Source: Streptomyces sp. S4.7 (lineage in GTDB: Bacteria > Actinomycetota > Actinomycetes > Streptomycetales > Streptomycetaceae). Taken from it: a stretch of DNA of 64,000 nucleotides. Made by a program: the position numbers and the translations under genes. Shown here piece by piece: positions 8,101 through 17,771 of the stretch (positions are counted from its first letter, which is position 1; the number at the start of each line of letters is the position of its first letter). The notes beneath the pieces are model-generated. The model searched no databases, was not told the origin of the DNA, and saw only the letters and a program-made list of their open reading frames with translations. Location: positions 4,650,001-4,714,000 of the forward strand of contig NZ_CP048397.1 in assembly GCF_010384365.1 (NCBI RefSeq), in the 5' to 3' direction.

Positions 8101-9807
8101 GTGAGGACAGCGACACTGGGACCGGAGGAGCGCGCCACGGCTCTGGCGGGGATGGCCGAGCGAGAACTGGACGTGTTGGTCGTGGGCGCGGGTGTGGTCG
8201 GCGCGGGGACCGCGCTCGACGCCGTGACCCGCGGACTCGCGACCGGGCTCGTGGAGGCGCGCGACTGGGCCTCGGGCACATCGAGCCGGTCGAGCAAGCT
8301 GATCCACGGCGGGCTGCGCTATCTGGAGATGCTCGACTTCGGGCTCGTCAGGGAGGCGCTCAAGGAGCGCGGACTGCTGCTGGAGCGGCTGGCCCCGCAT
8401 CTGGTGAAGCCGGTGCCGTTCCTCTATCCGTTGCAGCACAAGGGATGGGAGAGGTTCTACGCGGGATCGGGCGTCGCGCTGTACGACGCGATGTCGTTCT
8501 CGTCGGGCCACGGCCGGGGCCTGCCGACGCACCGGCACCTCTCCCGCCGGCACGCGCTGCGCGTCGCGCCCGCGCTCAAGAAGGACGCCCTGGTCGGCGC
8601 GTTGCAGTACTACGACGCGCAGATGGACGACGCGCGCTATGTGGCCACCCTGGTGCGCACGGCGGCGAGTTACGGGGCGCATGTCGCCAGCAGGGCCCGT
8701 GTGGTCGGCTTCCTGCGCGAGGGCGAGCGGGTCGTCGGAGCCCGCGTGCGGGACGTGGACGGCGGCGGTGAGTACGAGATCCGGGCGAAGCAGATCGTCA
8801 ACGCGACAGGGGTCTGGACGGACGACACCCAGGCGCTGATAGGTGAGCGCGGACAGTTCCACGTCCGGGCGTCCAAGGGCATCCATCTGGTCGTCCCCAA
8901 GGACCGCATCCACTCGTCGACCGGACTGATCCTGCGGACCGAGAAGTCGGTGCTCTTCGTCATCCCCTGGGGCAGGCACTGGATCGTCGGCACCACCGAC
9001 ACCGACTGGGACCTCGACAAGGCACACCCGGCCGCCTCCAGCGCGGACATCGACTATCTCCTCGAACACGTCAACTCGGTCCTCTCCGTACCGCTGACGC
9101 GTGACGACGTGGAGGGGGTGTACGCCGGGCTGCGCCCGCTGCTGGCGGGCGAGTCCGACGCGACGAGCAAGCTGTCGCGCGAGCACACGGTGGCGCACCC
9201 GGTGCCGGGCATGGTCGTCGTGGCGGGCGGCAAGTACACGACGTACCGGGTCATGGCCAAGGACGCGGTGGACGAGGCGGTGCACGGGCTGGACCAGCGG
9301 GTGGCGGCCTGCGTGACGGAGGACACCCCGCTGCTCGGCGCCGAGGGCTACCGCGCCCTGTGGAACGCGCGAGCGGGGATCGCCGCGCGGACCGGACTCC
9401 ATGTGGTGCGCGTGGAGCATCTGCTCAACCGGTACGGGGCGATGGTCGAGGAGCTGCTGGAGCTCATCGCCGCCGACCCCCGGCTCGGCGAGCCGCTGGC
9501 CGCGGCCGAGGACTATCTGCGGGCCGAGATCGTGTACGCGGCGTCGCACGAAGGGGCGCGCCATCTCGACGACGTCCTGACGAGGCGGACGCGGATCTCG
9601 ATCGAGACGTTCGACCGCGGGACGCGCAGCGCGCCGGAGTGCGCCGAGTTGATGGCGCCGGTCCTCGGCTGGGACAAGGAGCAGATCGAGAAGGAGGTCG
9701 AGCACTACCGCAAGCGGGTGGAGGCGGAGCGTGAGTCGCAGCGGCAGCCCGACGACCTGACCGCGGACGCGGCGCGGCTCGGGGCACCGGACATCGTGCC
9801 CCTGTGA
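8101..9807 (+). CDS. glpD: Glycerol-3-phosphate dehydrogenase (FAD, aerobic type)
   Basis: 568 residues from the GTG at 8101, which follows GGAGG; an in-frame upstream ATG at 8032 has no Shine-Dalgarno sequence. It oxidises sn-glycerol 3-phosphate to dihydroxyacetone phosphate and passes electrons to the quinone pool at the membrane. The FAD-binding GxGxxG is in VLVVGAGVVGAGTA at the N-terminus, followed by the family signature SSRSSKLIHGGLRYLE. The C-terminal helical domain is present. Neither glpF nor glpK is nearby, so this is a stand-alone copy. A perfect stem-loop closes the gene about 90 bp downstream. Confidence 0.93.
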   Translation: MRTATLGPEERATALAGMAERELDVLVVGAGVVGAGTALDAVTRGLATGLVEARDWASGTSSRSSKLIHGGLRYLEMLDFGLVREALKERGLLLERLAPHLVKPVPFLYPLQHKGWERFYAGSGVALYDAMSFSSGHGRGLPTHRHLSRRHALRVAPALKKDALVGALQYYDAQMDDARYVATLVRTAASYGAHVASRARVVGFLREGERVVGARVRDVDGGGEYEIRAKQIVNATGVWTDDTQALIGERGQFHVRASKGIHLVVPKDRIHSSTGLILRTEKSVLFVIPWGRHWIVGTTDTDWDLDKAHPAASSADIDYLLEHVNSVLSVPLTRDDVEGVYAGLRPLLAGESDATSKLSREHTVAHPVPGMVVVAGGKYTTYRVMAKDAVDEAVHGLDQRVAACVTEDTPLLGAEGYRALWNARAGIAARTGLHVVRVEHLLNRYGAMVEELLELIAADPRLGEPLAAAEDYLRAEIVYAASHEGARHLDDVLTRRTRISIETFDRGTRSAPECAELMAPVLGWDKEQIEKEVEHYRKRVEAERESQRQPDDLTADAARLGAPDIVPL

Positions 9808-9893
9808 GGTGCTGGACCGTCCCCGAGGGGCGTTCGAGGTGATGTGAGGCGCCTGGGGCGCCTGATGCGATCCGTCAAAGGATTGTTTCGGGC

Positions 9894-9920
9894 GCCCCTG
9901 TTCGAGCCCCGAACAGGGGC
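9894..9920 (+). terminator. Stem-loop downstream of glpD
   Basis: Perfect 11-bp inverted repeat GCCCCTGTTCG / CGAACAGGGGC with a 5-nt loop, about 87 bp after the glpD stop. Confidence 0.75.
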
Positions 9921-10124
9921 ATGACCAGCGGCGCGATCCCCCGCATCCCGCCCAACGGCCCCTCTGCGCGCCCCCCGTGGGCCCTCGTCCCCGTGGATGG
10001 CGGACCCGGGACCATCGCATACGCCGGAGTGAGGGACAATGGAGGCTCTGTCAGGGCGCGTTACCGCGCCGAGCGCGGGCAGGCGTCAGGCGCGGGCGGA
10101 CACCAGGGATCGCAGAGGGGACGC

Positions 10125-12134
10125 ATGGCGGAGGCGGAGCAGCCACGGGACACGGTGCGAGAGCCCCAGAGCGGCACTGACGGTGCGGACAGCACGGACG
10201 ACACCGGGAGCGGGGCCGACGGGAGCACCGAAGGACGCCTCCTCGCGGGACGGTACCGGCTCGGCGAGGTGCTCGGCCGCGGTGGAATGGGCACGGTCTG
10301 GCGCGCTGTCGACGAGACGCTGGGCCGTACCGTCGCCGTCAAGGAGCTGCGCTTCCCCACCAGCATCGACGAGGACGAGAAGCGCCGGCTGATCACGCGC
10401 ACGCTGCGTGAGGCCAAGGCGATCGCCCGCATCCGTAACAACGGGGCCGTCACCGTCTACGACGTCGTGGACGAGGACGACCGGCCGTGGATCGTCATGG
10501 AACTCATCGAGGGCAAGTCCCTCGCCGAGGTCGTCCGCGAGGACGGGGTCCTGACTCCGAAGCGCGCCGCCGAGGTCGCGCTCGCGATCCTCGACGTGCT
10601 GCGCTCGGCGCACCGCGAGGGAATCCTGCACCGGGACGTGAAGCCGTCCAACGTGCTCATCGCCGAGGACGGGCGCGTCGTCCTCACCGACTTCGGCATC
10701 GCGCAGGTGGAGGGCGACCCCTCCGTCACCTCGACCGGCATGCTCGTCGGCGCCCCCTCGTACATCTCGCCGGAGCGCGCCCGCGGCAAGAAGCCCGGCC
10801 CCGCCGCCGACCTGTGGTCGCTGGGCGGGCTGATCTACGCGTCGGTCGAGGGCTGCCCGCCCTACGACAAGGGGTCGGCCATCGCGACCCTCACCGCCGT
10901 CATGACCGAGCCGCTCGACCCGCCGAAGAACGCGGGCGCGCTGGAAGAGGTCATTTACGGCCTGCTGGCCAAGGACCCGGCGCTGCGGCTCGACGACGCG
11001 GGCGCGCGGGTGCTTCTCCAGGACGTCATCGACACCCCCGACCCCTCCGAACCGCCCGAGCCCGCGGCCGACGCGACGCGGGTGGTGGCGCTGCCGCCGC
11101 TTCCCCCGGAGCCCGCGCCCCGGTCGAAGGGCCGGACCAGGAAGGGCGCCGGCGTCGCCGGTGCTTCGGGTGCGTCCGGCGCGTCCGGTGCCGGATCGAA
11201 GCCGGGCAGGACCCCGGTCGCGGGTGCGGGAGCCGGGGCGGGCGCCGCGACTTCGCCCGCCGCCGCGTCGGGTGCCGCGCCGGCACCGGCCACCGGCACG
11301 GCCGGGACCACGACCACGCGGGCTTCGCTCACCGATGTCGTCCCGCGCCGCACCATGATGATCATCGCGGCGGTGGTCGCGCTGGCGATCCTCTCCGTCG
11401 TCCTGGTCGTCGCCCTCAACGGCGATTCGGACGGAGGGGCGAAGGGCAACGCGGGCAAGGACGACACCGCCACCTCGGCCGGCGCCACCGCGGGTGACGA
11501 CGCCAAGGGCGGCGCCGGCGACACGTCCGGCAAGGACGAGCAGCAGGATTCGGCCAAGGACAGCGGTGGCGACAAGCCGTCGGACGGCCAATCGCCCGAC
11601 AGCGGATCCGGTACGGACAACTCGGGTCCGGGCTCCGGTGACTCGGACTCCGGCTCCGGTTCGGACGGCAAGGGCGTGCCCGAGGACTTCAAGACGGTCA
11701 CGGACAGCCAGTTCCACTTCTCCATGGCGATGCCCGAGGACTTCAGGCGCACCGGTACGGCCGGGACGAGTTCGGGCGGCATCTACAGCGAGGACGGTGA
11801 ATTCCCCCGTATCCAGGTGGACTTCAACGCCAAGCCGACCAACGACGCGAAGCGCGCCTGGGAGCAGCTCGAAGCGCAGATAGAGGGCAGCCTCGGCAAC
11901 TACAAGCGGCTCGGCATCAAGTCCGTCGAGTTCAACGGCTATCCCACCGTCGCCGACTGGGGATTCGAACGCGACCAGGGCGGCGAGCGGGTGCGGGTGC
12001 TGAACCGCGGCTTCAAGGTCGACGCCACCCATGGCTACGCGATCATGATCACCTGCAAGGCGAGTGAGTGGGACGACGACGAGTGCCGGACGCTCCGTGA
12101 GACGGCGTACAGCACTTTCAAGCCGACTGACTGA
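10125..12134 (+). CDS. Membrane Ser/Thr protein kinase (cluster member 1)
   Basis: 669 residues from the ATG at 10125 (AGAGGGGA upstream). The kinase domain at about 43-300 is complete: glycine loop LGRGGMGTV, VAVKE lysine, LHRDVKPSN catalytic loop, LTDFGIA, SPER and DLWSLG. A long Ala/Gly/Pro linker (repeated GAS units near 347-357) leads to one transmembrane helix at about 410-430. The extracytoplasmic part is a Ser/Gly/Asp-rich stalk plus a C-terminal domain starting VPEDFKTVTDSQFHFSMAMP. There are no PASTA repeats. The cluster corresponds to the S. coelicolor SCO4775-4779 kinases linked to spore-wall synthesis; the exact orthologue is not assigned. Confidence 0.92.
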   Translation: MAEAEQPRDTVREPQSGTDGADSTDDTGSGADGSTEGRLLAGRYRLGEVLGRGGMGTVWRAVDETLGRTVAVKELRFPTSIDEDEKRRLITRTLREAKAIARIRNNGAVTVYDVVDEDDRPWIVMELIEGKSLAEVVREDGVLTPKRAAEVALAILDVLRSAHREGILHRDVKPSNVLIAEDGRVVLTDFGIAQVEGDPSVTSTGMLVGAPSYISPERARGKKPGPAADLWSLGGLIYASVEGCPPYDKGSAIATLTAVMTEPLDPPKNAGALEEVIYGLLAKDPALRLDDAGARVLLQDVIDTPDPSEPPEPAADATRVVALPPLPPEPAPRSKGRTRKGAGVAGASGASGASGAGSKPGRTPVAGAGAGAGAATSPAAASGAAPAPATGTAGTTTTRASLTDVVPRRTMMIIAAVVALAILSVVLVVALNGDSDGGAKGNAGKDDTATSAGATAGDDAKGGAGDTSGKDEQQDSAKDSGGDKPSDGQSPDSGSGTDNSGPGSGDSDSGSGSDGKGVPEDFKTVTDSQFHFSMAMPEDFRRTGTAGTSSGGIYSEDGEFPRIQVDFNAKPTNDAKRAWEQLEAQIEGSLGNYKRLGIKSVEFNGYPTVADWGFERDQGGERVRVLNRGFKVDATHGYAIMITCKASEWDDDECRTLRETAYSTFKPTD

Positions 12135-12475
12135 CAGCGGCTCGCGGCGCGAACGTGTCGCGATGGCGAGAACTCGTGGGCGGTACTACCCGTTCCGGTG
12201 ATTGATGCGACTCTCTGTGAGACAGCCGCGTCATGACCCGGAACGGGCCGTGGCCGGTACCGGCCCGGGGCACCGGGGCGTACGGGCCCGGGTTGCCGGG
12301 AAGGTTAGGACCTGTGTTGCCCTGACCCGGCGGCATATTTGTGTGCGGCCACGTATCGTGAGAGCTCGCGGACCGTACGCAGTCACAATGGGCCGGTAAA
12401 CGACCGGAATTGGCGGTTTCGCGAGGTCTTCGAGGACCCGGAGACCCAGGGACAGCGCGCTTGGTGGGAGGCGTC
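12135..12475. other. Non-coding gap between kinase 1 and the pseudokinase gene
   Basis: No convincing gene. It contains a 10-bp inverted repeat CCCGTTCCGG (12189-12198) / CCGGAACGGG (12238-12247) with a 39-nt spacer. It also has a perfect 14-bp palindrome GGCCGGTACCGGCC at 12252-12265. Either may be a terminator or an operator. The AT-richer stretch near 12330-12350 (GGCATATTTGTG) may hold a -10 element for the next gene. Confidence 0.5.
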
Positions 12476-15400
12476 GTGGACGACTACGCGGGACGGGTGC
12501 TTGCCGACCGCTACCGCCTGCCCCTGCCTCCGTCCGACGAGTTCGACCTCGTCGAGACGCGTGCGTTCGACACGTACAGCGGGCAGGAAGTCCTCGTCAG
12601 GCAAGTGCCGTTGCCCGAGGTCGTGGACGCCGAGATGGTCGACCCCGACGGTGCCGCGGCCACGCGCCGGGTCTCCGGCCGTACGACACGCAGGCCCACC
12701 GACCCGGCGGTCCGGCGCGCCATCGACGCCGCGCAGAGCGCCGCCCAGATCCCCGACCACCCACGGCTCGACCAGGTCTTCGACGTCTTCGCCGAGGGCG
12801 GGTCGCTGTGGATAGTGAGTGAACTCGTCGCGGCCAGGCCGCTGGCGGCCCTGCTCGCGGAGAAGCCGCTCAACCCCTACCGCGCGGCCGAGATCGCCTC
12901 GGACGTGCTCACCGCCGTACGGGTGCTGCACGCCCACGGCTGGACCCACCGGAACATCACCATCCGCACGGTGCTCGTCTGCGACGACGGGCGCGTGGTG
13001 CTCACCGGTCTCGCGGCGGGCGCCGCCGAGGAAGCGCTCTGCGGCTACATGCCCGTACCGCCGTCTGCGGGGGAGGGCGGTTTCGAAGCAGGCTACCGGC
13101 CCGCCGGTGAGATTCCGGGACCCCTGCCGGGCGCCGGACACGCTCCGGGCCCCGAACTCGGCCCGGTCGCTGGCGGCCCCCGGACGGCGGGTCTGCCGGG
13201 CGCGGGCCCGGGTGTCTTGGGCATCCCGGGCGGGCGTACGGGCACCTCCGAGGCGCTGCCGCCGGGCACCTCCGAGGCGCTGCCGCCGGGCACCGGCGCG
13301 CTGGGCGTTCCGGTGGGGCCCGGGTCGCCGGGCCGCGCCGCGCTGGAGACGGCCCGCTCGGCCGACGGGTCGTACGACGACGGGTCGTACGGTGACCGTG
13401 CGTACGGCGAAGTCCCTTACGGCACCGACGCGTTCGGGCGGCCAGTCGCGGGCGGTGGTCCGGGCGCCGGTTCCACGAGCACGGACGGCGACACAGGCAC
13501 GGGCACCGACGACGGCCGGGACGGCCGGGAGACGCACGGCGGCGGTACGGGACCGGCCCCCGTCGTCCCGTACGCCGGACCGCCCGCGCTGTCGGCCAAC
13601 CCCTCCCGCAGCGGCCCGGCGGACACCCGCGCCGCGCGCGCCGGAGCCATCGCCGCCTACCGCGCCGGAGCGCGCGCCGCCGCCCGCGTCACCGAGGACC
13701 AGCAGCGCGACACCGGCACCCTGCCCGTCCAGCGCCCCGTGCATCTGTCGGACCCCTCGGCCCCCGCCGGCCGGAGCGGTTCCCAGGGCAACCCGCCCGG
13801 CGGCCCTTCGGCCGGTGCCGCCGGGCCTTCGCAGGGCGAGGGCCGCGACCCCGACTGGTGGGCGATGCCGCCCCGCGAGGTCGACCCGTCGGACCGCCGG
13901 ACGTACGACGACCCGGCCGACGCCGAAGCCGACCGTGACCCGGACGACGACGACCCGCAGACGCCCCGCCGCGTCCAGCTGGCGGGCACCTGGCACGACG
14001 GCCCCACCGGCGCCGGCGACGGCTCCCGCCCGCTGTCCGCGGGCGGCGGCGACCCGTACCGCCAGACACCGGGCAACCGCGACGTCCCCGCGCTGCCCCC
14101 GGCCGGCGGCTCCTCCCCGTACCTCCGCCAGGAGAACGCGGGCGGTGGCGCCGGTGGCACCGGTGGCACCGGTGGCACCGGCGGTGGCTGGCACGGCTCG
14201 GGCACCGGCGACGCCATGCGCGCCGATGCCCAGCGGCAGTCCTCGAACCTGCCCGCCGTCCCCGGATCCGCCGTACCGGCCGGCCGCTGGGACGACGTCG
14301 TGGCGGGTGCCACGACCCCCGCGTACCGAGGCCCCGCGACCCCGCTCGCCGCCGAACGCGCCCGCCAGGCACGGATAGCCGTCGTCGGGGCGGTTACCGA
14401 GCGATGGGCGCCCGAGCAGGCCGGCCCGGTCCACGAGAACTGGCAACTCGCCCCGCCCATCGGCCCGTCCACCGACCTGTGGGCGCTGGGCGCGCTGCTC
14501 TACCGCGCCGTCCAGGGCCACGCCCCGTATCCGGAGGAGAGCGCGGCCGAGCTGGTCCAGCTCGTCTGCGCCGAGCCGCCGGCCTTCGCCGAGGAGTGCG
14601 GCCCGCTGCGCCCCGTCGTGGAGTCGCTGCTCCGTCAGGACCCCACGGAGCGGCCGGACTTCGAGGAGCTGCGCGGCTGGCTGCGTTCGCTGGTGCGCTC
14701 GGCGCCCGAGCCCGACGCCGGTCTCGACGTGGTCGCCGTGCCCTCGGTGGACGAGCGGCTGCCCATCGTGCGCCGCAGGGGCGAGCTGGTCCGCAAGCGC
14801 CGTGGCCGCGGCCGTGGCGGCGACGGCCGCCACCGCCACAAGAAGGGCAAGGAGCGCAAGGAGAAGGGCGGCAGGTCCGCCGACCAGCGCGGTGTCGCGC
14901 ACGCCTCGCACGGCGAGACGTATGTCGAGCCGCGCCGCGAGCACGCGGAGCGCTCGTACGGCGAACACGACCACCGCGACGACGACTTCGGCGACAGGGA
15001 GTACCGCGAGCCGCGCGAGAGGTCGGGCGGCGGCGGTTCACGCGGGCCGCGCTCGCTCGGCCGCGTCCTGCTCGTCGTGATTCTCGCGCTGATGGTCGCG
15101 GCCATCGCCTTCGCCGTGATGTTCCTGCCGAAGGCCGGCGAGGAGACGGGAAACGGCGCCGGGTCGAATCCGAGCGCGCCGGGTACGCCGCAACCGCAGA
15201 ATCCCGACACGACCCCGGACAACGGCGACGACAAGCCGGCGGACCCCAACTCCTCGACGCCGCAGACCTCCGGGCCCCCGGCCGACCTCGCGGACGGCTA
15301 TGCCCTGCGCAAGGACACCGAGGGCTTCGAGATCGGCGTGGACAAGAGCTGGCAGCGCCGTCCGATCAACGACAGCGGTCAAGTGCGTTACGGACGGGGC

Positions 15401-15742
15401 GACTTCACGCTCATCGTGGTGCCGGGCCGGGACACCGTGGCCGACAACGGCGACGACCCGCTGGCCTACCAGCGGGAGAAGGAGCGGGAGTTGCAGCCCT
15501 TCCGGGACTCCTCCTGGGCCACCTCCTCGGGTCTGCGCCGGATCGACGTCGGCCAACAGCCCATGGCCGAGGGCCAGTTCACCTGGCAGAACAGCAGCGG
15601 TCAGGAGGTCTACGTGCGGAACCTCGCCATGATCGTCAAGGGCAGCTACCACATCATCCAGGTCATCGGCCCCGAGGACGAGCGGGACAAGGTCTCCGAG
15701 ATCTACCAACAGGCCATCGGTTCCTACCGGATCACCGGCTGA
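12476..15742 (+). CDS. Membrane pseudokinase with a giant low-complexity insert (cluster member 2)
   Basis: 1088 residues from a GTG at 12476 (GGGAGG upstream). Residues about 10-190 follow the kinase fold but lack the Gly-rich loop. The catalytic loop reads THRNITIRTVL (HRD to HRN, near 158) and the DFG position reads LTGLA (near 177). The remainder of the C-lobe resumes near 640 with APEQ, then DLWALGALLYRAVQGHAPY and LLRQDPTERPDF. In between lie about 430 residues rich in Gly, Pro, Asp and Ser. A Lys/Arg-rich stretch (about 775-800) precedes one transmembrane helix (about 860-885) and an extracytoplasmic domain like those of its neighbours. It is probably a scaffold or regulator of the active kinases. 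Confidence 0.88.
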   Translation: MDDYAGRVLADRYRLPLPPSDEFDLVETRAFDTYSGQEVLVRQVPLPEVVDAEMVDPDGAAATRRVSGRTTRRPTDPAVRRAIDAAQSAAQIPDHPRLDQVFDVFAEGGSLWIVSELVAARPLAALLAEKPLNPYRAAEIASDVLTAVRVLHAHGWTHRNITIRTVLVCDDGRVVLTGLAAGAAEEALCGYMPVPPSAGEGGFEAGYRPAGEIPGPLPGAGHAPGPELGPVAGGPRTAGLPGAGPGVLGIPGGRTGTSEALPPGTSEALPPGTGALGVPVGPGSPGRAALETARSADGSYDDGSYGDRAYGEVPYGTDAFGRPVAGGGPGAGSTSTDGDTGTGTDDGRDGRETHGGGTGPAPVVPYAGPPALSANPSRSGPADTRAARAGAIAAYRAGARAAARVTEDQQRDTGTLPVQRPVHLSDPSAPAGRSGSQGNPPGGPSAGAAGPSQGEGRDPDWWAMPPREVDPSDRRTYDDPADAEADRDPDDDDPQTPRRVQLAGTWHDGPTGAGDGSRPLSAGGGDPYRQTPGNRDVPALPPAGGSSPYLRQENAGGGAGGTGGTGGTGGGWHGSGTGDAMRADAQRQSSNLPAVPGSAVPAGRWDDVVAGATTPAYRGPATPLAAERARQARIAVVGAVTERWAPEQAGPVHENWQLAPPIGPSTDLWALGALLYRAVQGHAPYPEESAAELVQLVCAEPPAFAEECGPLRPVVESLLRQDPTERPDFEELRGWLRSLVRSAPEPDAGLDVVAVPSVDERLPIVRRRGELVRKRRGRGRGGDGRHRHKKGKERKEKGGRSADQRGVAHASHGETYVEPRREHAERSYGEHDHRDDDFGDREYREPRERSGGGGSRGPRSLGRVLLVVILALMVAAIAFAVMFLPKAGEETGNGAGSNPSAPGTPQPQNPDTTPDNGDDKPADPNSSTPQTSGPPADLADGYALRKDTEGFEIGVDKSWQRRPINDSGQVRYGRGDFTLIVVPGRDTVADNGDDPLAYQREKERELQPFRDSSWATSSGLRRIDVGQQPMAEGQFTWQNSSGQEVYVRNLAMIVKGSYHIIQVIGPEDERDKVSEIYQQAIGSYRITG
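13241..13288 (+). repeat. 24-bp direct repeat inside the pseudokinase insert
   Basis: Two identical 24-bp copies in tandem (13241-13264 and 13265-13288), encoding GTSEALPP twice. The units lie in the low-complexity insert and are an obvious site for slippage-driven length change. Confidence 0.85.
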
Positions 15743-15936
15743 CGGGCCGGAAACCCGCCCGGGGACGTCTGGCTGACGGTCCGACAGGCCACAGGGCGAC
15801 CGGCCGAGTACGCCCCGTTCCGAACCGCCCGTGCGCCCCCTCGGCTGTGTCACGGTGAGGTTTCAGGCGCGAGCCCAGGTTCCGTGTGCGCGCGTCCGCT
15901 CCGTAACCTGTGATTCCGAGGAACAGGCGGGGGCAC

Positions 15937-17685
15937 GTGGAAGAGTCTGTGGAAACACGCGAGGGACTGGTGCTCGCCGGGCGCTACAAGCTGGCCGAGT
16001 CCATCGGCAGCGGCGGTATGGGCCAAGTGTGGCGTGCCGAGGACGAGTTGCTCAACAGGACCGTGGCGATCAAGGAGTTGACCGCCGCCCTGTACGTCAC
16101 CGCCGCCGACCGCGCCGTGCTGCACGCCCGCACCCAGAAGGAGGCGAGGGCCGCCGCCCGGATCAGTCACCCCGCCGTGGTGACGGTCCATGACGTGCTC
16201 GACCACGGCGGCCGGCCCTGGATCGTCATGCAGTACGTGGACGGCCCCTCACTCGCGGACGCGGTCGCCGCGGGCCCCGTCGTGGTGAAGGAGGCGGCCC
16301 GGATCGGCCTCCAGGTGCTCGAAGCGCTGCGCGCCGCGCACGCGGCCGGGGTCCTGCACCGCGACGTGAAGCCCGGCAACGTCCTGCTCGCGCGGGACGG
16401 CCGGGTGCTGCTCACCGACTTCGGGATCGCGGCCATCGAGGGCGACTCGGCCATCACCCGGACCGGTGAGATCGTCGGCTCCATCGACTACCTCGCGCCC
16501 GAGCGGGTGCGCGGTCACGATCCCGGACCGGCCTCCGACCTGTGGGCGCTGGGCGCGACGCTGCACACGGCGGTGGAGGGCACGTCCCCGTTCCGCCGTA
16601 CGTCGGCGGTGGCCACCATGCAGGCCGTGGTCACCGACGACCCGCCAGCTCCCGTACGCGCCGGGCTGCTCACCCCGGTGATCGCCGCGCTGCTCCACAA
16701 GGATCCCGAGGCCCGCCCGGACGCCGCCGAGACCGAGCGGATGCTGCGGGCGGTGCTCGACGGCCGGGAGCCCGAGGCGCCGACGTCGCCGGTGTCGGAG
16801 GCGGAACGGCGGCAGGCCGCGGGCCCCGTGGCGTCCCCGTCCCACACACCGCCTCCGGTGGCCCGGCACCCGCAGCACCAGCAGGCCCCGGCGCCGTACC
16901 CCTCGCCGTACGCGCACACGCCGCCGAACGCCTACCAGCAGGTCACCGGCCCCCGGACCATCAACCCACCCGCCGGGAACGGCCGTTGGAGAGCGGTACT
17001 CGTCGCGGTCGTCGCCGCCGCGCTCATCGGCGGCGGTGTGGGCTACTACGCGCTCCAGCAGACGGACGACAAGAACGATCCCGGCACCAGCGCCGGCGCG
17101 AACCCGGACCCGAGCGGCTCGTCCGCGGACGACAGCGCGGACGACGGCACGGACCAGGACGCGAACGGAAGTTCCGGCTCCGGTGACGAGAGAGACCCGT
17201 CCGGGACCGGGCCCGCATCCGTCCCCGACGGGTGGAAGCAGGTGGAGGATCCCGCGGGCTTCAGCGTCCTCGTCCCCGAGGACTGGGAGCGGCAGGTGAA
17301 CGGCGACCAGATCGACTACACCCCCGACGACGGCGTCCACTTCCTGCGCATCGCCGTGGACACCTCACCGGACTTCCAGGATCCCTACCACCACATGAAG
17401 GACATGGAGAAGAACGTCGACGGCCTGCCCGGCTACCAGCGGATCTCGCTCGGTCCCAACACCTTCCGGGGCCAGACGAAGGCCGCGCTGTGGGAGTTCA
17501 CCTGGACCGAGACGGACGAGAAGGACGTGTACGTCGGCCCGCGCCGCGCGATCGACCAGATGTTCTTCTCGGCCGACGGCTCGACCGAGTACGCGCTCTA
17601 CATGTCGGGCCCCGCCCGGGACTGGTCCCGGGCACAGTTCGACACCATGCTCGGCGGCTGGCGGGCCGGCAGCGCCGGCGACTGA
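15937..17685 (+). CDS. Membrane Ser/Thr protein kinase (cluster member 3)
   Basis: 582 residues from the GTG at 15937, preceded by GGCGGGGG; another in-frame GTG at 15910 would add nine residues. The kinase domain at about 15-285 is intact: IGSGGMGQV, VAIKE, LHRDVKPGN, LTDFGIA, APER and DLWALG. A Pro/Gln-rich juxtamembrane linker (HQQAPAPYPSPYA) leads to one transmembrane helix at about 353-373. The outer part has an Asp/Ser stalk and a C-terminal domain beginning VPDGWKQVEDPAGFSVLVPE. It lies 194 bp after the pseudokinase gene and 86 bp before the next kinase, all in one direction, so co-regulation is likely. Confidence 0.92.
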   Translation: MEESVETREGLVLAGRYKLAESIGSGGMGQVWRAEDELLNRTVAIKELTAALYVTAADRAVLHARTQKEARAAARISHPAVVTVHDVLDHGGRPWIVMQYVDGPSLADAVAAGPVVVKEAARIGLQVLEALRAAHAAGVLHRDVKPGNVLLARDGRVLLTDFGIAAIEGDSAITRTGEIVGSIDYLAPERVRGHDPGPASDLWALGATLHTAVEGTSPFRRTSAVATMQAVVTDDPPAPVRAGLLTPVIAALLHKDPEARPDAAETERMLRAVLDGREPEAPTSPVSEAERRQAAGPVASPSHTPPPVARHPQHQQAPAPYPSPYAHTPPNAYQQVTGPRTINPPAGNGRWRAVLVAVVAAALIGGGVGYYALQQTDDKNDPGTSAGANPDPSGSSADDSADDGTDQDANGSSGSGDERDPSGTGPASVPDGWKQVEDPAGFSVLVPEDWERQVNGDQIDYTPDDGVHFLRIAVDTSPDFQDPYHHMKDMEKNVDGLPGYQRISLGPNTFRGQTKAALWEFTWTETDEKDVYVGPRRAIDQMFFSADGSTEYALYMSGPARDWSRAQFDTMLGGWRAGSAGD

Positions 17686-17771
17686 CCGCGGGCCGGAGCC
17701 GATGTCACGGCTCTGCACCCGCTGCCGTCCCCCGGTGGCTATCGCGACGCGCTTTCCGTAAGGATGTGGTC

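Noticed and set aside
9897..9918. LexA-box-like sequence near glpD
   Set aside because: It contains TTCG and CGAA in the order of a stem-loop; the LexA consensus GAAC-N4-GTTC has the opposite order, and the site fits a terminator.
14151..14190. GGTGGCACC repeats as a possible mobile or CRISPR-like repeat
   Set aside because: They are short in-frame codon repeats encoding Gly-Gly-Thr inside the pseudokinase insert; no spacers or cas genes are present.
12383..14974. 863-residue open frame on the minus strand
   Set aside because: It is antisense to the pseudokinase gene, has low-complexity composition and no domain.
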